DNA of 48,138 bases from CAYSFW01 sp050329935 (GTDB lineage: Bacteria; Pseudomonadota; Gammaproteobacteria; UWMA-0217): the NCBI GenBank assembly GCA_050329935.1, contig JBHJOI010000038.1, forward strand, positions 1 to 48,138. Reading direction: 5' to 3'. Made by a program: the position numbers and the translations under genes. This document shows, one piece after another, positions 34,491 to 42,689 of this stretch. The notes beneath the pieces are model-generated. The model worked only from the letters and a program-made list of their open reading frames with translations. It searched no databases and had not been told where the DNA came from. The first letter of the stretch is position 1. Every line of letters begins with the position of its first letter.

Positions 34491-35315
34491 ATGTCTATCC
34501 GTTCCGTGTTTTTTGTCTCTGATCACACCGGGCTTACCGCCGAGGCGCTGGGTCAGAGCTTGCTGGTTCAGTTCGACAAGGTGCGGTTCAACCGACATAC
34601 GGTTCCGTTCGTCGATTGCCACGAAAAAGCGCAGACTTTATCGCGACTAATCAATCAGGCCGCGTTGGATGACGGTGTGCGACCGCTGGTTTTCAGCACG
34701 CTGACGAATCAACTGCACCGTGAAGTGATTCGGGCCGCGAACTGTCTGTATCTCGATTTTTTCGACACCTTCATCGCGCCGCTCGAAGTTGAGTTGAAAA
34801 CCAAACCTTCCGGCGCGATGGGTCGGTTGCACAAGGTCGATGTCAACTACACCGGACGTATCGACGCCATCAATTTCGCGCTTTCGCATGATGACGGACT
34901 CGGCAGCCACCTCGAACAGGCGGATATCATCCTGGTTGGCGTGTCACGCAGCGGTAAGACGCCAACCAGTCTCTACATGGCGTTGCACTATAGTCTGCTG
35001 GCCGCGAATTATCCCCTGACCGAGGAGGATTTCGAGAAGCGGGGGTTGCCCGTGGTGTTGCAGCCTCATCGCGACAAGTTATTCGGGTTGACGATACGCC
35101 CGGATCGCCTCGCGCAGATTCGCGAGGAGCGGCGTCCGGCAAGTCGTTACGCCGATTTGAGCAATTGCCGGCGCGAGGTGTTGCAGGCGGAAACGCTATT
35201 TCGTAGTCAAGGGATACCCTACATCGATTCGACGTCGAAGTCGGTCGAGGAGATCGCGAGTGCGATCGTGCACGAGGCCGGATTGGGCGACCGTCTGGCG
35301 GAAACGATGTTCTGA
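34491..35315 (+). CDS. ppsR: PEP synthase regulatory protein (kinase/pyrophosphorylase, DUF299)
   Basis: 274 residues. RSVFFVSDHTGLTAEALGQS opens the domain, and the P-loop is GVSRSGKTPTSLYMA (residues 150-157 for GVSRSGKT). Other family blocks are GRIDAINFALSHDDG and YIDSTSKSVEEIASAI. The protein uses ADP to phosphorylate, and phosphate to dephosphorylate, a threonine of phosphoenolpyruvate synthase, switching the pyruvate-PEP step off and on in the cytoplasm. In many gammaproteobacteria ppsR is divergent from ppsA; here ppsA is not adjacent. A TATGAT near 34400 may be its -10. It lies after the ATPase operon on the same strand. Confidence 0.93.
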   Translation: MSIRSVFFVSDHTGLTAEALGQSLLVQFDKVRFNRHTVPFVDCHEKAQTLSRLINQAALDDGVRPLVFSTLTNQLHREVIRAANCLYLDFFDTFIAPLEVELKTKPSGAMGRLHKVDVNYTGRIDAINFALSHDDGLGSHLEQADIILVGVSRSGKTPTSLYMALHYSLLAANYPLTEEDFEKRGLPVVLQPHRDKLFGLTIRPDRLAQIREERRPASRYADLSNCRREVLQAETLFRSQGIPYIDSTSKSVEEIASAIVHEAGLGDRLAETMF

Positions 35316-35672
35316 ACCGCGACTTGGGGGCCATTCGCCTGGGCGCCAGTTCAGGGGTGCGATTCCCGGCGAGCGGCCCGCACGTAAGGCCATTGAAGCG
35401 CACTGTTCCGCGGATGCATTGCGCGGGCGTGTCGAGCATGATCCGACGCCTCGAACGGGTGGCGTGGAGGGTTTGGGCGCGGATTTGGGCTGAAGCCTGA
35501 GCAACTTGTGATCCGCGCAAGGGTATTCGTTGCGATTCTGTGGCTAGATGGCGGCGTGAGAGCCCTGAGATTTCTCAGTCCCTTGTTGAGCCGATATGAT
35601 GTAGGGTCAAGACAAACGTGGATTTGACGGGAGGCGGTTGGACGATGAGTTTTACGATGGCCAGAGGGCGCA
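35316..35672. other. Intergenic region before the GcvH-like gene
   Basis: 357 bp. A small palindrome CTGAGA-TT-TCTCAG (35565-35578) precedes a -10-like TATGAT (35595-35600), so it could be an operator at the -35 of the GcvH-like gene. GAGGG lies five bases before that gene's start. No gene or RNA family recognised. Confidence 0.4.
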
Positions 35673-36110
35673 ATGAGTACGATACGCGGCTGTAATCTCC
35701 CCGAGAACCTGCTTTATAGCGTGGAGCACAATACCTGGGTTCGCCGCGAGAAAGACGGGTCCGTCACAGTTGGCATGACCGCGTACGCTGCCGCGGTGGT
35801 CGGCCGGATCGTGTCGTATTCACCGAAGCGGGTCGGTAAAGAGGTCAAGAAAGATAAATCCTGCGCGACGATTGAGTCAGAACGCTGGGTGGGGCCGGCG
35901 AAGAGCCCGGTCGGCGGTGAAGTCGTGGAAATCAACGAGCAGGTGGCAGCGAATCCGGCATTGATCAATGCGGATCCTTACGGCGAGGGTTGGTTGATCC
36001 GCATTTCGGCGCAGGACTGGGAGCTCGATAGTGAAGCGCTGTTGACGGGCCAGGCCGCGTTGGATGCATTCGATGCGCGGATGCAGGAAGATGGGTTCAA
36101 TTGTGGCTGA
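35673..36110 (+). CDS. GcvH-like (lipoyl-domain fold) protein with Arg at the lipoyl-lysine position
   Basis: 145 residues. The fold is that of glycine cleavage H protein: NLPENLLYSVEHNTWVRRE, TVGMTAYAAAVVGRIV, then SPVGGEVVEINEQVAANPAL and DPYGEGWLIRI. In GcvH the lipoylated lysine is the fourth residue of ESVK. Here the motif is ESERWVGPAKSPV, with Arg71 (codon CGC, 35883-35885) at that place. The WVGP pattern recalls LbpA, the lipoate-binding protein of the sulfur-oxidising sHdr pathway. No gcvT, gcvP, sHdr or lipoate ligase gene is nearby. Without the lysine it should not be lipoylated, so it is either a structural or regulatory paralogue or has lost function. The nearby Lys in GPAK could be a substitute, but this is speculative. 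Confidence 0.78.
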   Translation: MSTIRGCNLPENLLYSVEHNTWVRREKDGSVTVGMTAYAAAVVGRIVSYSPKRVGKEVKKDKSCATIESERWVGPAKSPVGGEVVEINEQVAANPALINADPYGEGWLIRISAQDWELDSEALLTGQAALDAFDARMQEDGFNCG

Positions 36111-36223
36111 TGGCGTGATGGCCGGGGCTTCCGTTTCGATCGACACATAACCGCGCCGCTAAGCCAGAAGTAACGCCCAGTTGCCGCGGAAGCCGCCAAG
36201 CCGGCGACTCCCGCGACCCGTCA

Positions 36224-37549
36224 CTAGAATAGCCAGCTATACCCGACGCTGACTTCCCACTGATTCATCTCCAGTTCTATCGTCTGCTGGTTGGGCATTT
36301 CGAGTGAGTTACTGCCTTTCACCGAGTTGTTGAGCGCATGGGTGAGGCTGGCGCTCAGCTCTTGGTTGGGTCCCATTTTCTTGGTCAGACCGGCCGAGAT
36401 GTGGGTTTCAACAACCGCTGGGGCGAGGATGTTGAACAATACCTGATTGCTAGCGACCGGCTGGTCGGTGACCGAAATTCCGGCGCGCCAGGTCCAGTCG
36501 GGCGAAGTGGTCCATTGGTAGCCGAGCTTGAAGACGATCATGTCATCCCAACCGAAACCCGGGCCGTTGTTCTGACCCAGTAGCACGCCCGTGGGATTCA
36601 TTGGGCTGGCCAGCGTCATTGGGTCGAGCGGGTTGCCGACCGAGGCTATGTCGCTGAACTGAATACCCTGTACGTCAAATGCAAGCGTGCCTCCGAGTGG
36701 CGTTTTCCAGGCTAGCGCCAGGCTCCAGTTCGACGGAATGTCGAATCCGCCTTGCTCGGCGAAAAGTCCGCTGTATTTATCGAACTCGCTCATCGACACC
36801 TTCGGCGCATAGGTGGCGCCCAGGGTGACGTCCGGTGCGACCTCACCCATGACGCCCAAGCGCACTCCGACACCCGTCGAACGTTCCTTGCCGCGATCAC
36901 TCAGATTGGTGGGGTCGGAGCTCAGTTGTTGAAAGCTACCAATGCCGGTCGCTTCGAATTCCTGATAGACCAGGACCAGGCTGGCGCCGAATGACGCTTT
37001 GCCGCCCGCGAACTTTTGCGCATAGGTCGGGGTGATGAACAGCTGCGATAAATTGATTCCGGCCGCGCCGGCGCAGAATGAGCCTGTACCGCCGGGCGGA
37101 GGACAGAACATGTTCGCAAACCCCGGGTAGTCGGTATTCATGCCACCGTTACCAAAAACGGCGACGCCCACGGAACGGTCCGATCCCAGCATCCGGTTGT
37201 AGCCGAATTCCGGCACCGCGAACAGTTCGCTGTCGCTGTCGGTATTGCGCGGATTCAATCCGAATGTGCCCGGATTGCCGGACGGAAATCCCGTCACCGT
37301 GTAGTTACGATTGGGGTTGAACAGTGCAAGGCCGGCGTCGATACGTCCACCCAGCGTGACCGCGCCCGCGGGATTGGTGCCCATGCTCAAGGTGTCTTGT
37401 GGAAACGCGGCGCCAGCGCCAGCCATACCTTTCGCCTTGGTGCCGATGCCGTGCATCGCGTAGCCATTGGTCGCATTGGCGGCCCCGGATGCCGCCATCA
37501 ATGTGCCTACGGCGAGCGCAAGTACGGCGGGTTTGAATTGACCTCTCAT
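36224..37549 (-). CDS. FadL/OmpP1 family outer-membrane hydrophobe channel
   Basis: 441 residues from the ATG complementary to 37547-37549; the open frame runs to 37801 without signal-peptide character, while this start has AGGAGAG upstream. Signal peptide: MRGQFKPAVLALAVGTLMAA, cleavage near ANA-TN. The mature N-terminus NGYAMHGIGTKAKGMAGAGAA with DTLSMGTNPAG is the FadL hatch motif. The C-terminus ends in VSVGYSWLF, the terminal aromatic of barrels. FadL proteins take up long-chain fatty acids or aromatic hydrocarbons by lateral diffusion. A secreted SCP2-like protein gene lies upstream on the same strand, which suggests hydrophobic ligand handling. Confidence 0.9.
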   Translation of the reverse strand: MRGQFKPAVLALAVGTLMAASGAANATNGYAMHGIGTKAKGMAGAGAAFPQDTLSMGTNPAGAVTLGGRIDAGLALFNPNRNYTVTGFPSGNPGTFGLNPRNTDSDSELFAVPEFGYNRMLGSDRSVGVAVFGNGGMNTDYPGFANMFCPPPGGTGSFCAGAAGINLSQLFITPTYAQKFAGGKASFGASLVLVYQEFEATGIGSFQQLSSDPTNLSDRGKERSTGVGVRLGVMGEVAPDVTLGATYAPKVSMSEFDKYSGLFAEQGGFDIPSNWSLALAWKTPLGGTLAFDVQGIQFSDIASVGNPLDPMTLASPMNPTGVLLGQNNGPGFGWDDMIVFKLGYQWTTSPDWTWRAGISVTDQPVASNQVLFNILAPAVVETHISAGLTKKMGPNQELSASLTHALNNSVKGSNSLEMPNQQTIELEMNQWEVSVGYSWLF

Positions 37550-37876
37550 AGCGTAATCTCTCCTCGTTGGTACGTTCTTTAGTAGCAAGTGATCTATGCG
37601 TGGCGAATCGCCCACTTGGGCGCGTCGATGCGGCACGCATGCATTAACAATGACGCTATCCATAGCGCGCGCCATGTCGGCACGTTTTGGTCCTGTGGGA
37701 GTTCGGTGCGCGGCCCGCGCCCCGCGCGCGGGATGCGTATTCGGATTGCGTGGTGACGGCGCGGTGACTGATCGTGCGGACGACCTAGAGGTCGTCCGCA
37801 CGATCAGTCACCGTTGCCGGAGTGCAAACGCAACTTCCGATTCCGACATCTCCGCAACCGGGCGCGGATGCGATGC
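37550..37876. other. Intergenic region between SCP2-like and FadL-family genes
   Basis: 327 bp holding the promoter of the FadL-family gene and the long perfect hairpin at 37762-37813. Otherwise no gene, and no U-tract after the hairpin on the minus strand. Confidence 0.5.
37762..37813. repeat. Perfect inverted repeat with 25-bp arms and 2-base loop
   Basis: Bases 37762-37786 are exactly complementary to 37789-37813, separated only by AG. The core reads GGACGACCTAGAGGTCGTCC. It lies after the stop of the SCP2-like gene (minus strand) and before the FadL-family gene. There is no T-run on either side, so it is not a standard terminator. It may be an RNase/attenuation stem, a very strong Rho-dependent pause, or a small palindromic element. 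Confidence 0.9.
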
Positions 37877-38395
37877 CTATTTCGGGCAAGCGCTGGTGTC
37901 GCCGCCAACGGCGCCGGTCAGTCGCAGGAAGCTCTCGAATGGTCCCATCACGTTCATCGCCTCGAACTTGGGGCCAACGAATTTCAGCTTGCCTGACATC
38001 ATCGCGCCCATTGGCCCGCAGCCGAACTGACCTTTGCCCATGCAGGCCCAGTCATCGTCGGTCGCGTGCATCAGGTAGTCGACTTTGGCGTTAAGCTTCT
38101 GCTCGGTGGGCGAGCCGCCATAGGTGCAGATGGCCTTGCCGTCCTGGGAAGAGATCGTGAGTTGTTGCCGGGAGTCCTCTCCGCAATGATCGCGGTAGAG
38201 ATGAATGATTTTGTAGCCCCGCCCCGCGTTGTTTTCGGCGAATGCGTCGCCCCCCAGTTCAACGGTCAATGGTTCCGACGCGTTCCATTGATCACAGGCC
38301 TGTTTGGCCCATTCGGTATCCATGAACACCGCGCCGTGCACAATGCCAGGCAACAACAAAGCTAACGCTGGAAACAGCGCCGATGAAGGTTTCAT
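37877..38395 (-). CDS. Exported SCP2-like sterol/lipid-carrier domain protein
   Basis: 172 residues from the ATG complementary to 38393-38395, with GGAGG eight bases upstream. The longer open frame (to 38617) has no such signal. Signal peptide MKPSSALFPALALLLPGIVHG. The C-terminal half contains GAMMSGKLKFVGPKFEAMNVMGPFESFL, the SCP2-type strand-helix in which the last helix closes a lipid pocket. Six or so cysteines (for example DDDWACMGKG, GQFGCGP, DTSACPK) suggest disulfides in the periplasm. Proteins of this type are reported in sulfur- and hydrocarbon-using bacteria, function unproven. With the downstream FadL-family channel it may pass hydrophobic molecules through the periplasm. Confidence 0.65.
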   Translation of the reverse strand: MKPSSALFPALALLLPGIVHGAVFMDTEWAKQACDQWNASEPLTVELGGDAFAENNAGRGYKIIHLYRDHCGEDSRQQLTISSQDGKAICTYGGSPTEQKLNAKVDYLMHATDDDWACMGKGQFGCGPMGAMMSGKLKFVGPKFEAMNVMGPFESFLRLTGAVGGDTSACPK

Positions 38396-38831
38396 CTGAG
38401 ATCCTCCGGTGATATTGAGATAGTTGTAACTTGAAGTTAGAGCAATTGCCTTTACCAGGCAATTGTTTTTTGCTTCCGGCGTGTGGGGGAGGCTTGGTTC
38501 GTGGATCGGCGCGGCTAGATCTGTGGTTAACGCGGGCCTGGAGGGACCGATCGGCGAGGCGCGTGCGGGATTCCCGCATTTGTTCCGCGAAAGGTAAGAT
38601 GCGCCTTGAGTGAACACGCGAGCGCGGAAATGACAAGGCAGTTGGAACGGCTCCTTTCGAGGGCTGGGTGTGGATTAGCTGGCGCGGCCTCGAGCGCGCC
38701 GGCGGCGCGTCTACGTCGATTGGGCGTGCACTGGGCGCTCGGCGATTCGCGCGAGCGGTGCGGCGATTGGCCGCTGAATTTTTGGTGATACCGGAGATCG
38801 CGGGCGGTTTCGGTCATGACGCGAGGAACGG
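38396..38831. other. Divergent intergenic region, SCP2-like / DUF3187
   Basis: 436 bp. It contains TAACTT-G-AAGTTA (38427-38439), a short palindrome near the SCP2-like promoter, and an intrinsic terminator at 38443-38471 on the plus strand. The remainder (38480-38831) has no supported gene. Confidence 0.5.
38443..38471 (+). terminator. Orphan rho-independent terminator
   Basis: CAATTGCCT (38443-38451), loop TTACC, AGGCAATTG (38457-38465), then six T. It points along the plus strand, yet no plus-strand gene lies to its left for more than 2 kb. It stands about 50 bp upstream of the minus-strand SCP2-like start. It could end an antisense or small RNA, or block antisense transcription. Confidence 0.75.
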
Positions 38832-39851
38832 GTGATTTTGCGAGTAATCTTCGGCGGGTTAAGGTTTCGTCATCATCTGTGCCGTGCGGCGCTCACAGGT
38901 GTGGTATGCGTCAGTGCCGCGTGGTCCTATCCAATATTGGCGGAAGGTTGGTTTCCGGTTCGCAATCATAATCCGCTGGTGCTGACCCAGGTCGCGCCGG
39001 GACTGCAGATCGATACCTCGCCAGCGTCAGGTCGATGGCTTGCGCAGGTGCACTACAGTCTAAGCAATACCTTAAACCAGGCGTCCTCCGCGCGTGAGGC
39101 GCTGACGCTCGACGGCGAGACCGAAGTGCTCACGCTCGGCTTCACGCGGGGTATCGCCGACGGTATGGCATACTGGATCCAGCTGCCGTGGATTCGGCAT
39201 TCCGGCGGTAGCCTGGATCGGCTGATCGATCGCTATCATGGCTGGCTGGGTTTGCCGGAAGGTCAACGGCCTGGATGGCCGCGCGATCGTCTGCGCTTCG
39301 AGTACCAGCGCGACGGTACGACGCTGCTGCGTTTGGTCGATACCGTGGATGGCCTCGGCGATATCAGCATGGGCATCTGGCATCTCTGGCCCGAGGTCGG
39401 GCGCAATCGGCTTCAACTGCTGGCGAGCCTGAAGCTGCCAACTGGCGATGCGAGCCGCCTGACCGGTTCCGGCGCAGCAGCGCTGGGTGCCGTTGCCACG
39501 CTCGAGCGTTCGCTGGCCGAGCGCTGGCGCGGAATGTTGCAGGCCGGCGTCACAGGTCTCGCGGGGGGCGATGTGCTGCCGCACCTGCAACGCCGCGTGG
39601 CGGGATCGCTCGGCGCGGGCGTCGCTTGGAGCTTCAGCCCGCGCGTGGAGCTTCGAGCTCAGGTCGATGCTGCCACCGGGTTATACCGCGACTCTGCTCT
39701 GCGCTTGTTGAACGAGGTGGTGTTGTTGACGGCCGGTGTCAGTGTTCGCCCGAATTCGCGCTGGACGCTCGATCTCGCGGTCACGGAGGACTTGATGGTG
39801 GATGCGGCGCCGGATGTGACGTTTCAAATCGGCTTGAGCCGGCGGTATTGA
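38832..39851 (+). CDS. DUF3187 family protein (predicted outer-membrane barrel)
   Basis: 339 residues from a GTG start with GAGGAA just upstream. Signal peptide within the first ~40 residues (LTGVVCVSAAWSYPILA). The mature start EGWFPVRNHNPLVLTQ and later WIQLPWIRHSGGSLDRLIDRYHGWLGLP are DUF3187 signatures. Many alternating strands and a final aromatic (IGLSRRY) indicate an outer-membrane beta-barrel. No function is established for the family. It converges with the CPBP protease gene, with only 5 bp between the stops. Confidence 0.8.
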   Translation: MILRVIFGGLRFRHHLCRAALTGVVCVSAAWSYPILAEGWFPVRNHNPLVLTQVAPGLQIDTSPASGRWLAQVHYSLSNTLNQASSAREALTLDGETEVLTLGFTRGIADGMAYWIQLPWIRHSGGSLDRLIDRYHGWLGLPEGQRPGWPRDRLRFEYQRDGTTLLRLVDTVDGLGDISMGIWHLWPEVGRNRLQLLASLKLPTGDASRLTGSGAAALGAVATLERSLAERWRGMLQAGVTGLAGGDVLPHLQRRVAGSLGAGVAWSFSPRVELRAQVDAATGLYRDSALRLLNEVVLLTAGVSVRPNSRWTLDLAVTEDLMVDAAPDVTFQIGLSRRY

Positions 39852-39856
39852 ATCGG

Positions 39857-40303
39857 TCAGGCGAGCCAATGGAGTGCGGCCAACAACATGGCATTGTAAC
39901 TCGCGTGGGTGGCAACCGCCGGCCAGATGCTTTCGCCGCGCTCGCGCAGGTGGCCAAATACCAGTGACGGGGCAAACACCGCGATCGCCCACGGCAGCGA
40001 GTGGTTGAACGCATGCGAAAGGCTGAACAAGGCTGACGTCAATAGATTGGCGTGACTGACGCAGGCAAGTTTTCGGGTTCCCCATGCGCGTCGAAGGCAC
40101 CAGGATTGGATGACGCCACGAAACAGCAGTTCTTCCCAAAAGGGTTGCCAACAAATAAAACCCACCAGTGCAGCCAACGTGATCACACCCGGATTGGGTT
40201 CGAGTCCCAGCGCGAGCGCCGCCGAGACCGGCATCCCCATTGCCAGCGCAAGCACCAAGTGCCGATCGCGCCAGGTGATGCGCGGCGGTTGCAACGCAAA
40301 CAA
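39857..40303 (-). CDS. CPBP/Rce1-like glutamic intramembrane protease, MrtJ-like
   Basis: 148 residues if TTG 40303 is used; the frame stays open about 80 bases further with no ATG or GTG, so the start is uncertain. Several hydrophobic helices. All three CPBP motifs are intact: EELLFRG (Glu57, Glu58, Arg62), FSLSH (Phe93, His97) and HASYN (His133, Asn137). This family covers type II CAAX proteases and, among small members, the predicted processing enzymes of Cys-type C-terminal sorting signals (MrtX, MrtS, MrtJ). A probable JDVT-CTERM substrate is encoded at 22412-24214, so MrtJ is the favoured identity. It is not adjacent to bacteriocin genes, where other CPBP proteins act in immunity. Confidence 0.7.
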   Translation of the reverse strand: MFALQPPRITWRDRHLVLALAMGMPVSAALALGLEPNPGVITLAALVGFICWQPFWEELLFRGVIQSWCLRRAWGTRKLACVSHANLLTSALFSLSHAFNHSLPWAIAVFAPSLVFGHLRERGESIWPAVATHASYNAMLLAALHWLA

Positions 40304-40486
40304 CCGGTGCCAGCCGTCGCCTAACGGTTCGATGGTTGATCCCCCTCGCTGCTGTGATGTGCCAGTGAACCCAAGTGTCCACTGATCCTGGCTCAGTCTC
40401 GTGATTCAGCGGACGGCGGTCAATGCCGCCAGATTTCGCTAAACTTGCGGAACCAAGACATCTTATCGCAGCGCAAGGTCGGTCCA

Positions 40487-41311
40487 ATGAACAGCAACTC
40501 GCCGCAGCAAGCGTCCGACGAATCGCCATTCGAGCGGCTTCGGGCGGTCATGGCGGCGTTGCGCGATCCCGCGGGCGGCTGTCCCTGGGATCGCGCGCAA
40601 ACCCACGCAACCCTAATCCCGTACTTACTCGAAGAGACCTATGAAGTCGTCGATGCGATCGAGCGAGGTGACGACGCGGAGCTGTGCGAAGAACTTGGCG
40701 ATCTGTTGTTCCAGATTGTATTCCACGCACAATTGGCGGCTGAGCGCGGTAATTTCGTGTTACCGGACGTCGCGACTGCGATCGCCGACAAGTTGATTCG
40801 ACGCCATCCCCACGTATTCGCCGACGCGACGATTCGCGACGCGGACGAGCTGCGCCTTGCCTGGGCGCGGCATAAGGAAGCGGAGCGGCGCGCCAAGGGC
40901 CTGACGGACGCCGAATCACTGCTCAATGGGGCGATTCGCGCCGCTCCGGCATTGATGCAGGCGCAGGATATCCAGAAACGGGTAGCCCGGGTTGGATTCG
41001 ATTGGCCCCACGTTGACGGCGTGATCGCGAAGGTGCGTGAGGAATTGGAGGAGATCGTCGAAGCGCATCGTGAAGGCCAGGCGCCGGCGCGGATTCGCGA
41101 GGAGGTTGGCGACCTGTTGTTCGCAGCGGTCAATCTGGCGCGACATTTTGGCGTGGATGCCGAAGATGCGCTGCGCGGTGCTAACAACAAATTCAGTGGT
41201 CGATTTCGCGCCTTGGAGCGAGAGGTTCGGTCCTTGGGCAAAGGCCCGGCGGAGTGTTCTGCGACTGAGCTTGAGGCGGCTTGGGTGAAGGTGAAACAGC
41301 GCGAAGGTTAA
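40487..41311 (+). CDS. mazG: Nucleoside triphosphate pyrophosphohydrolase MazG
   Basis: 274 residues from ATG 40487. Two MazG domains are visible. The first has GCPWDRAQTHATLIPYLLEETYEVVDAIE with EELGDLLFQIVFHA; the second has VREELEEIVEA and EEVGDLLFAAVNLARH. The EExxE...ExxD clusters bind Mg2+ and the nucleotide triphosphate. The enzyme cleaves NTPs and dNTPs to monophosphates and PPi in the cytoplasm and in E. coli lowers ppGpp and clears damaged nucleotides. It stands alone, not with relA or mazEF. Confidence 0.94.
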   Translation: MNSNSPQQASDESPFERLRAVMAALRDPAGGCPWDRAQTHATLIPYLLEETYEVVDAIERGDDAELCEELGDLLFQIVFHAQLAAERGNFVLPDVATAIADKLIRRHPHVFADATIRDADELRLAWARHKEAERRAKGLTDAESLLNGAIRAAPALMQAQDIQKRVARVGFDWPHVDGVIAKVREELEEIVEAHREGQAPARIREEVGDLLFAAVNLARHFGVDAEDALRGANNKFSGRFRALEREVRSLGKGPAECSATELEAAWVKVKQREG

Positions 41312-41456
41312 CGTGTGTTAATTGTTGTGACGGTAATCGCAGACTGGTTGTTCACCCGGCTGACGGCAACGGAAATGCAGTACCATTCCGGCGCCAAACT
41401 TGCCGCACTGCGGCATCATGCGAACTGACTTACCAATCCCCAAGGTTCTTGCGCGC

Positions 41457-42422
41457 ATGCAGCGTCTCCTAATCGTAACTGTCAATTACCGAACCGCGGC
41501 CCTCGCCGAAAAATGCATCCGCTCGGTTGCGGCAGAGCTGCCGAGCCTGCCAGAAACTCGGATGGTCATCGTCGATAACGATTCCCGGGATGGCTCCTAT
41601 GACCAGATCCGTGCCGCGATCGAGGCCAATGGCTGGGGGGACTGGGTGGAAGCGGTTCAAGCCGAGCGCAACGGCGGATTCTCCTACGGTAACAATTACG
41701 CGATCCGCCCTGCGTTGCAGAGTGAAAATCCTCCAGATCTCGTTTGGTTGCTCAATCCGGACGCGGAACTGTTGGGTGAGGCCGGTAAGGCATTGGTGGA
41801 TTTTCTGAACCAGCATCCCCGCGCGGGCTTGGTAACGAGTCAGGAAGTCGATGCCAGTAGCGAGCCGCAGCCGATGGCGTTTCGGCGATTTAGTGCAATC
41901 GGCGAACTCGTGCATACGATTCAGCTCGACCTTTTGTTTCGTTTGTTCCCCCAGGCGGTTGTGCCGATCTGGCCTCGGGATGAGCCGTTTCAGGCCGATT
42001 GGTTGTCTGGCTCGTCGTTGATGATGCGGCGCGACGTGATCCAGGATCTCGGCTTAATGGACGAAGGGTACTTCTTGTATTTCGAGGAAAGCGACTATTG
42101 TCTGCAAGCTCAGCGCAAAGGCTGGGAGCTTTGGTATGTGCCGCAGAGCAAGATATTCCACGTTCAGGGTGCCGCGACCGGGTTCACACGTGCCCACGTA
42201 CGCCAGCCACGACGTCCAAGTTATTGGTTTTATTCGCGTCGGCGCTATTTTGTAAAGAATTTCGGTGGGGTGTATGCGCTGGCCGCGGATGCGCTGCACC
42301 TGGTTGGTTTCTCGATTTGGCGCATACGCCGATTCCTACAGCAAAAACCGGATCTCGATCCGCCGAAATATCTCTGGGACTTCCTCCGCCATAGCGTATT
42401 CACCAAGGGCTTTACCCTTTAA
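41457..42422 (+). CDS. Glycosyltransferase family 2 (rhamnosyltransferase-like)
   Basis: 321 residues from ATG 41457; TTG 41400 and ATG 41418 are alternatives. GT-A fold blocks: LLIVTVNYRTAALAEKCIRSV, VIVDNDSRDGSY (nucleotide-sugar site), LNPDAEL (the DxD-type metal site, as NPDAE) and WLSGSSLMMRRDVIQDLG with GYFLYFEESDYCLQAQRKG. This set is typical of WbbL-like inverting enzymes that add rhamnose or another sugar to lipid-linked O-antigen or capsule units at the inner membrane. It is on the opposite strand from the next two glycan genes. Confidence 0.9.
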   Translation: MQRLLIVTVNYRTAALAEKCIRSVAAELPSLPETRMVIVDNDSRDGSYDQIRAAIEANGWGDWVEAVQAERNGGFSYGNNYAIRPALQSENPPDLVWLLNPDAELLGEAGKALVDFLNQHPRAGLVTSQEVDASSEPQPMAFRRFSAIGELVHTIQLDLLFRLFPQAVVPIWPRDEPFQADWLSGSSLMMRRDVIQDLGLMDEGYFLYFEESDYCLQAQRKGWELWYVPQSKIFHVQGAATGFTRAHVRQPRRPSYWFYSRRRYFVKNFGGVYALAADALHLVGFSIWRIRRFLQQKPDLDPPKYLWDFLRHSVFTKGFTL

Positions 42423-42641
42423 CGCGAAATGCCCGATTCTCAGGTATTGCCGCTCCGGGTTGGGTACGCGGGAGCGTCGGCCGTATCGACGTAGTCGTCG
42501 AGTCCCGGCGATAGGTTCACGGCGTATACCAGGCCCGGCTTACATGCGCTGCGGTACTCCGCATTGATTGGCGGTTGGATTCTACTAATCCAATTCAAGT
42601 GAAGCTGGGTCCGACAACGAACCCGCGAAACTATCAGGGGT

Positions 42642-42668
42642 GCCCCGGTCGCGGTGAGCGATCGGGGC
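42642..42668. terminator. Hairpin between convergent glycan genes
   Basis: GCCCCGGTCGC (42642-42652) pairs with GCGATCGGGGC (42658-42668) with one G-T wobble and a 5-base loop. It lies between the stops of the GT2 gene and the Gfo/Idh-SDR fusion gene. There is no U-tract; likely a two-way stop by position. Confidence 0.4.
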
Positions 42669-42689
42669 TAGGGAAGGGCGCGGGCGCGA

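Noticed and set aside
39681..40529. 282-codon minus-strand frame over the DUF3187 and CPBP genes
   Set aside because: It overlaps two genes with recognisable motifs and has none itself.
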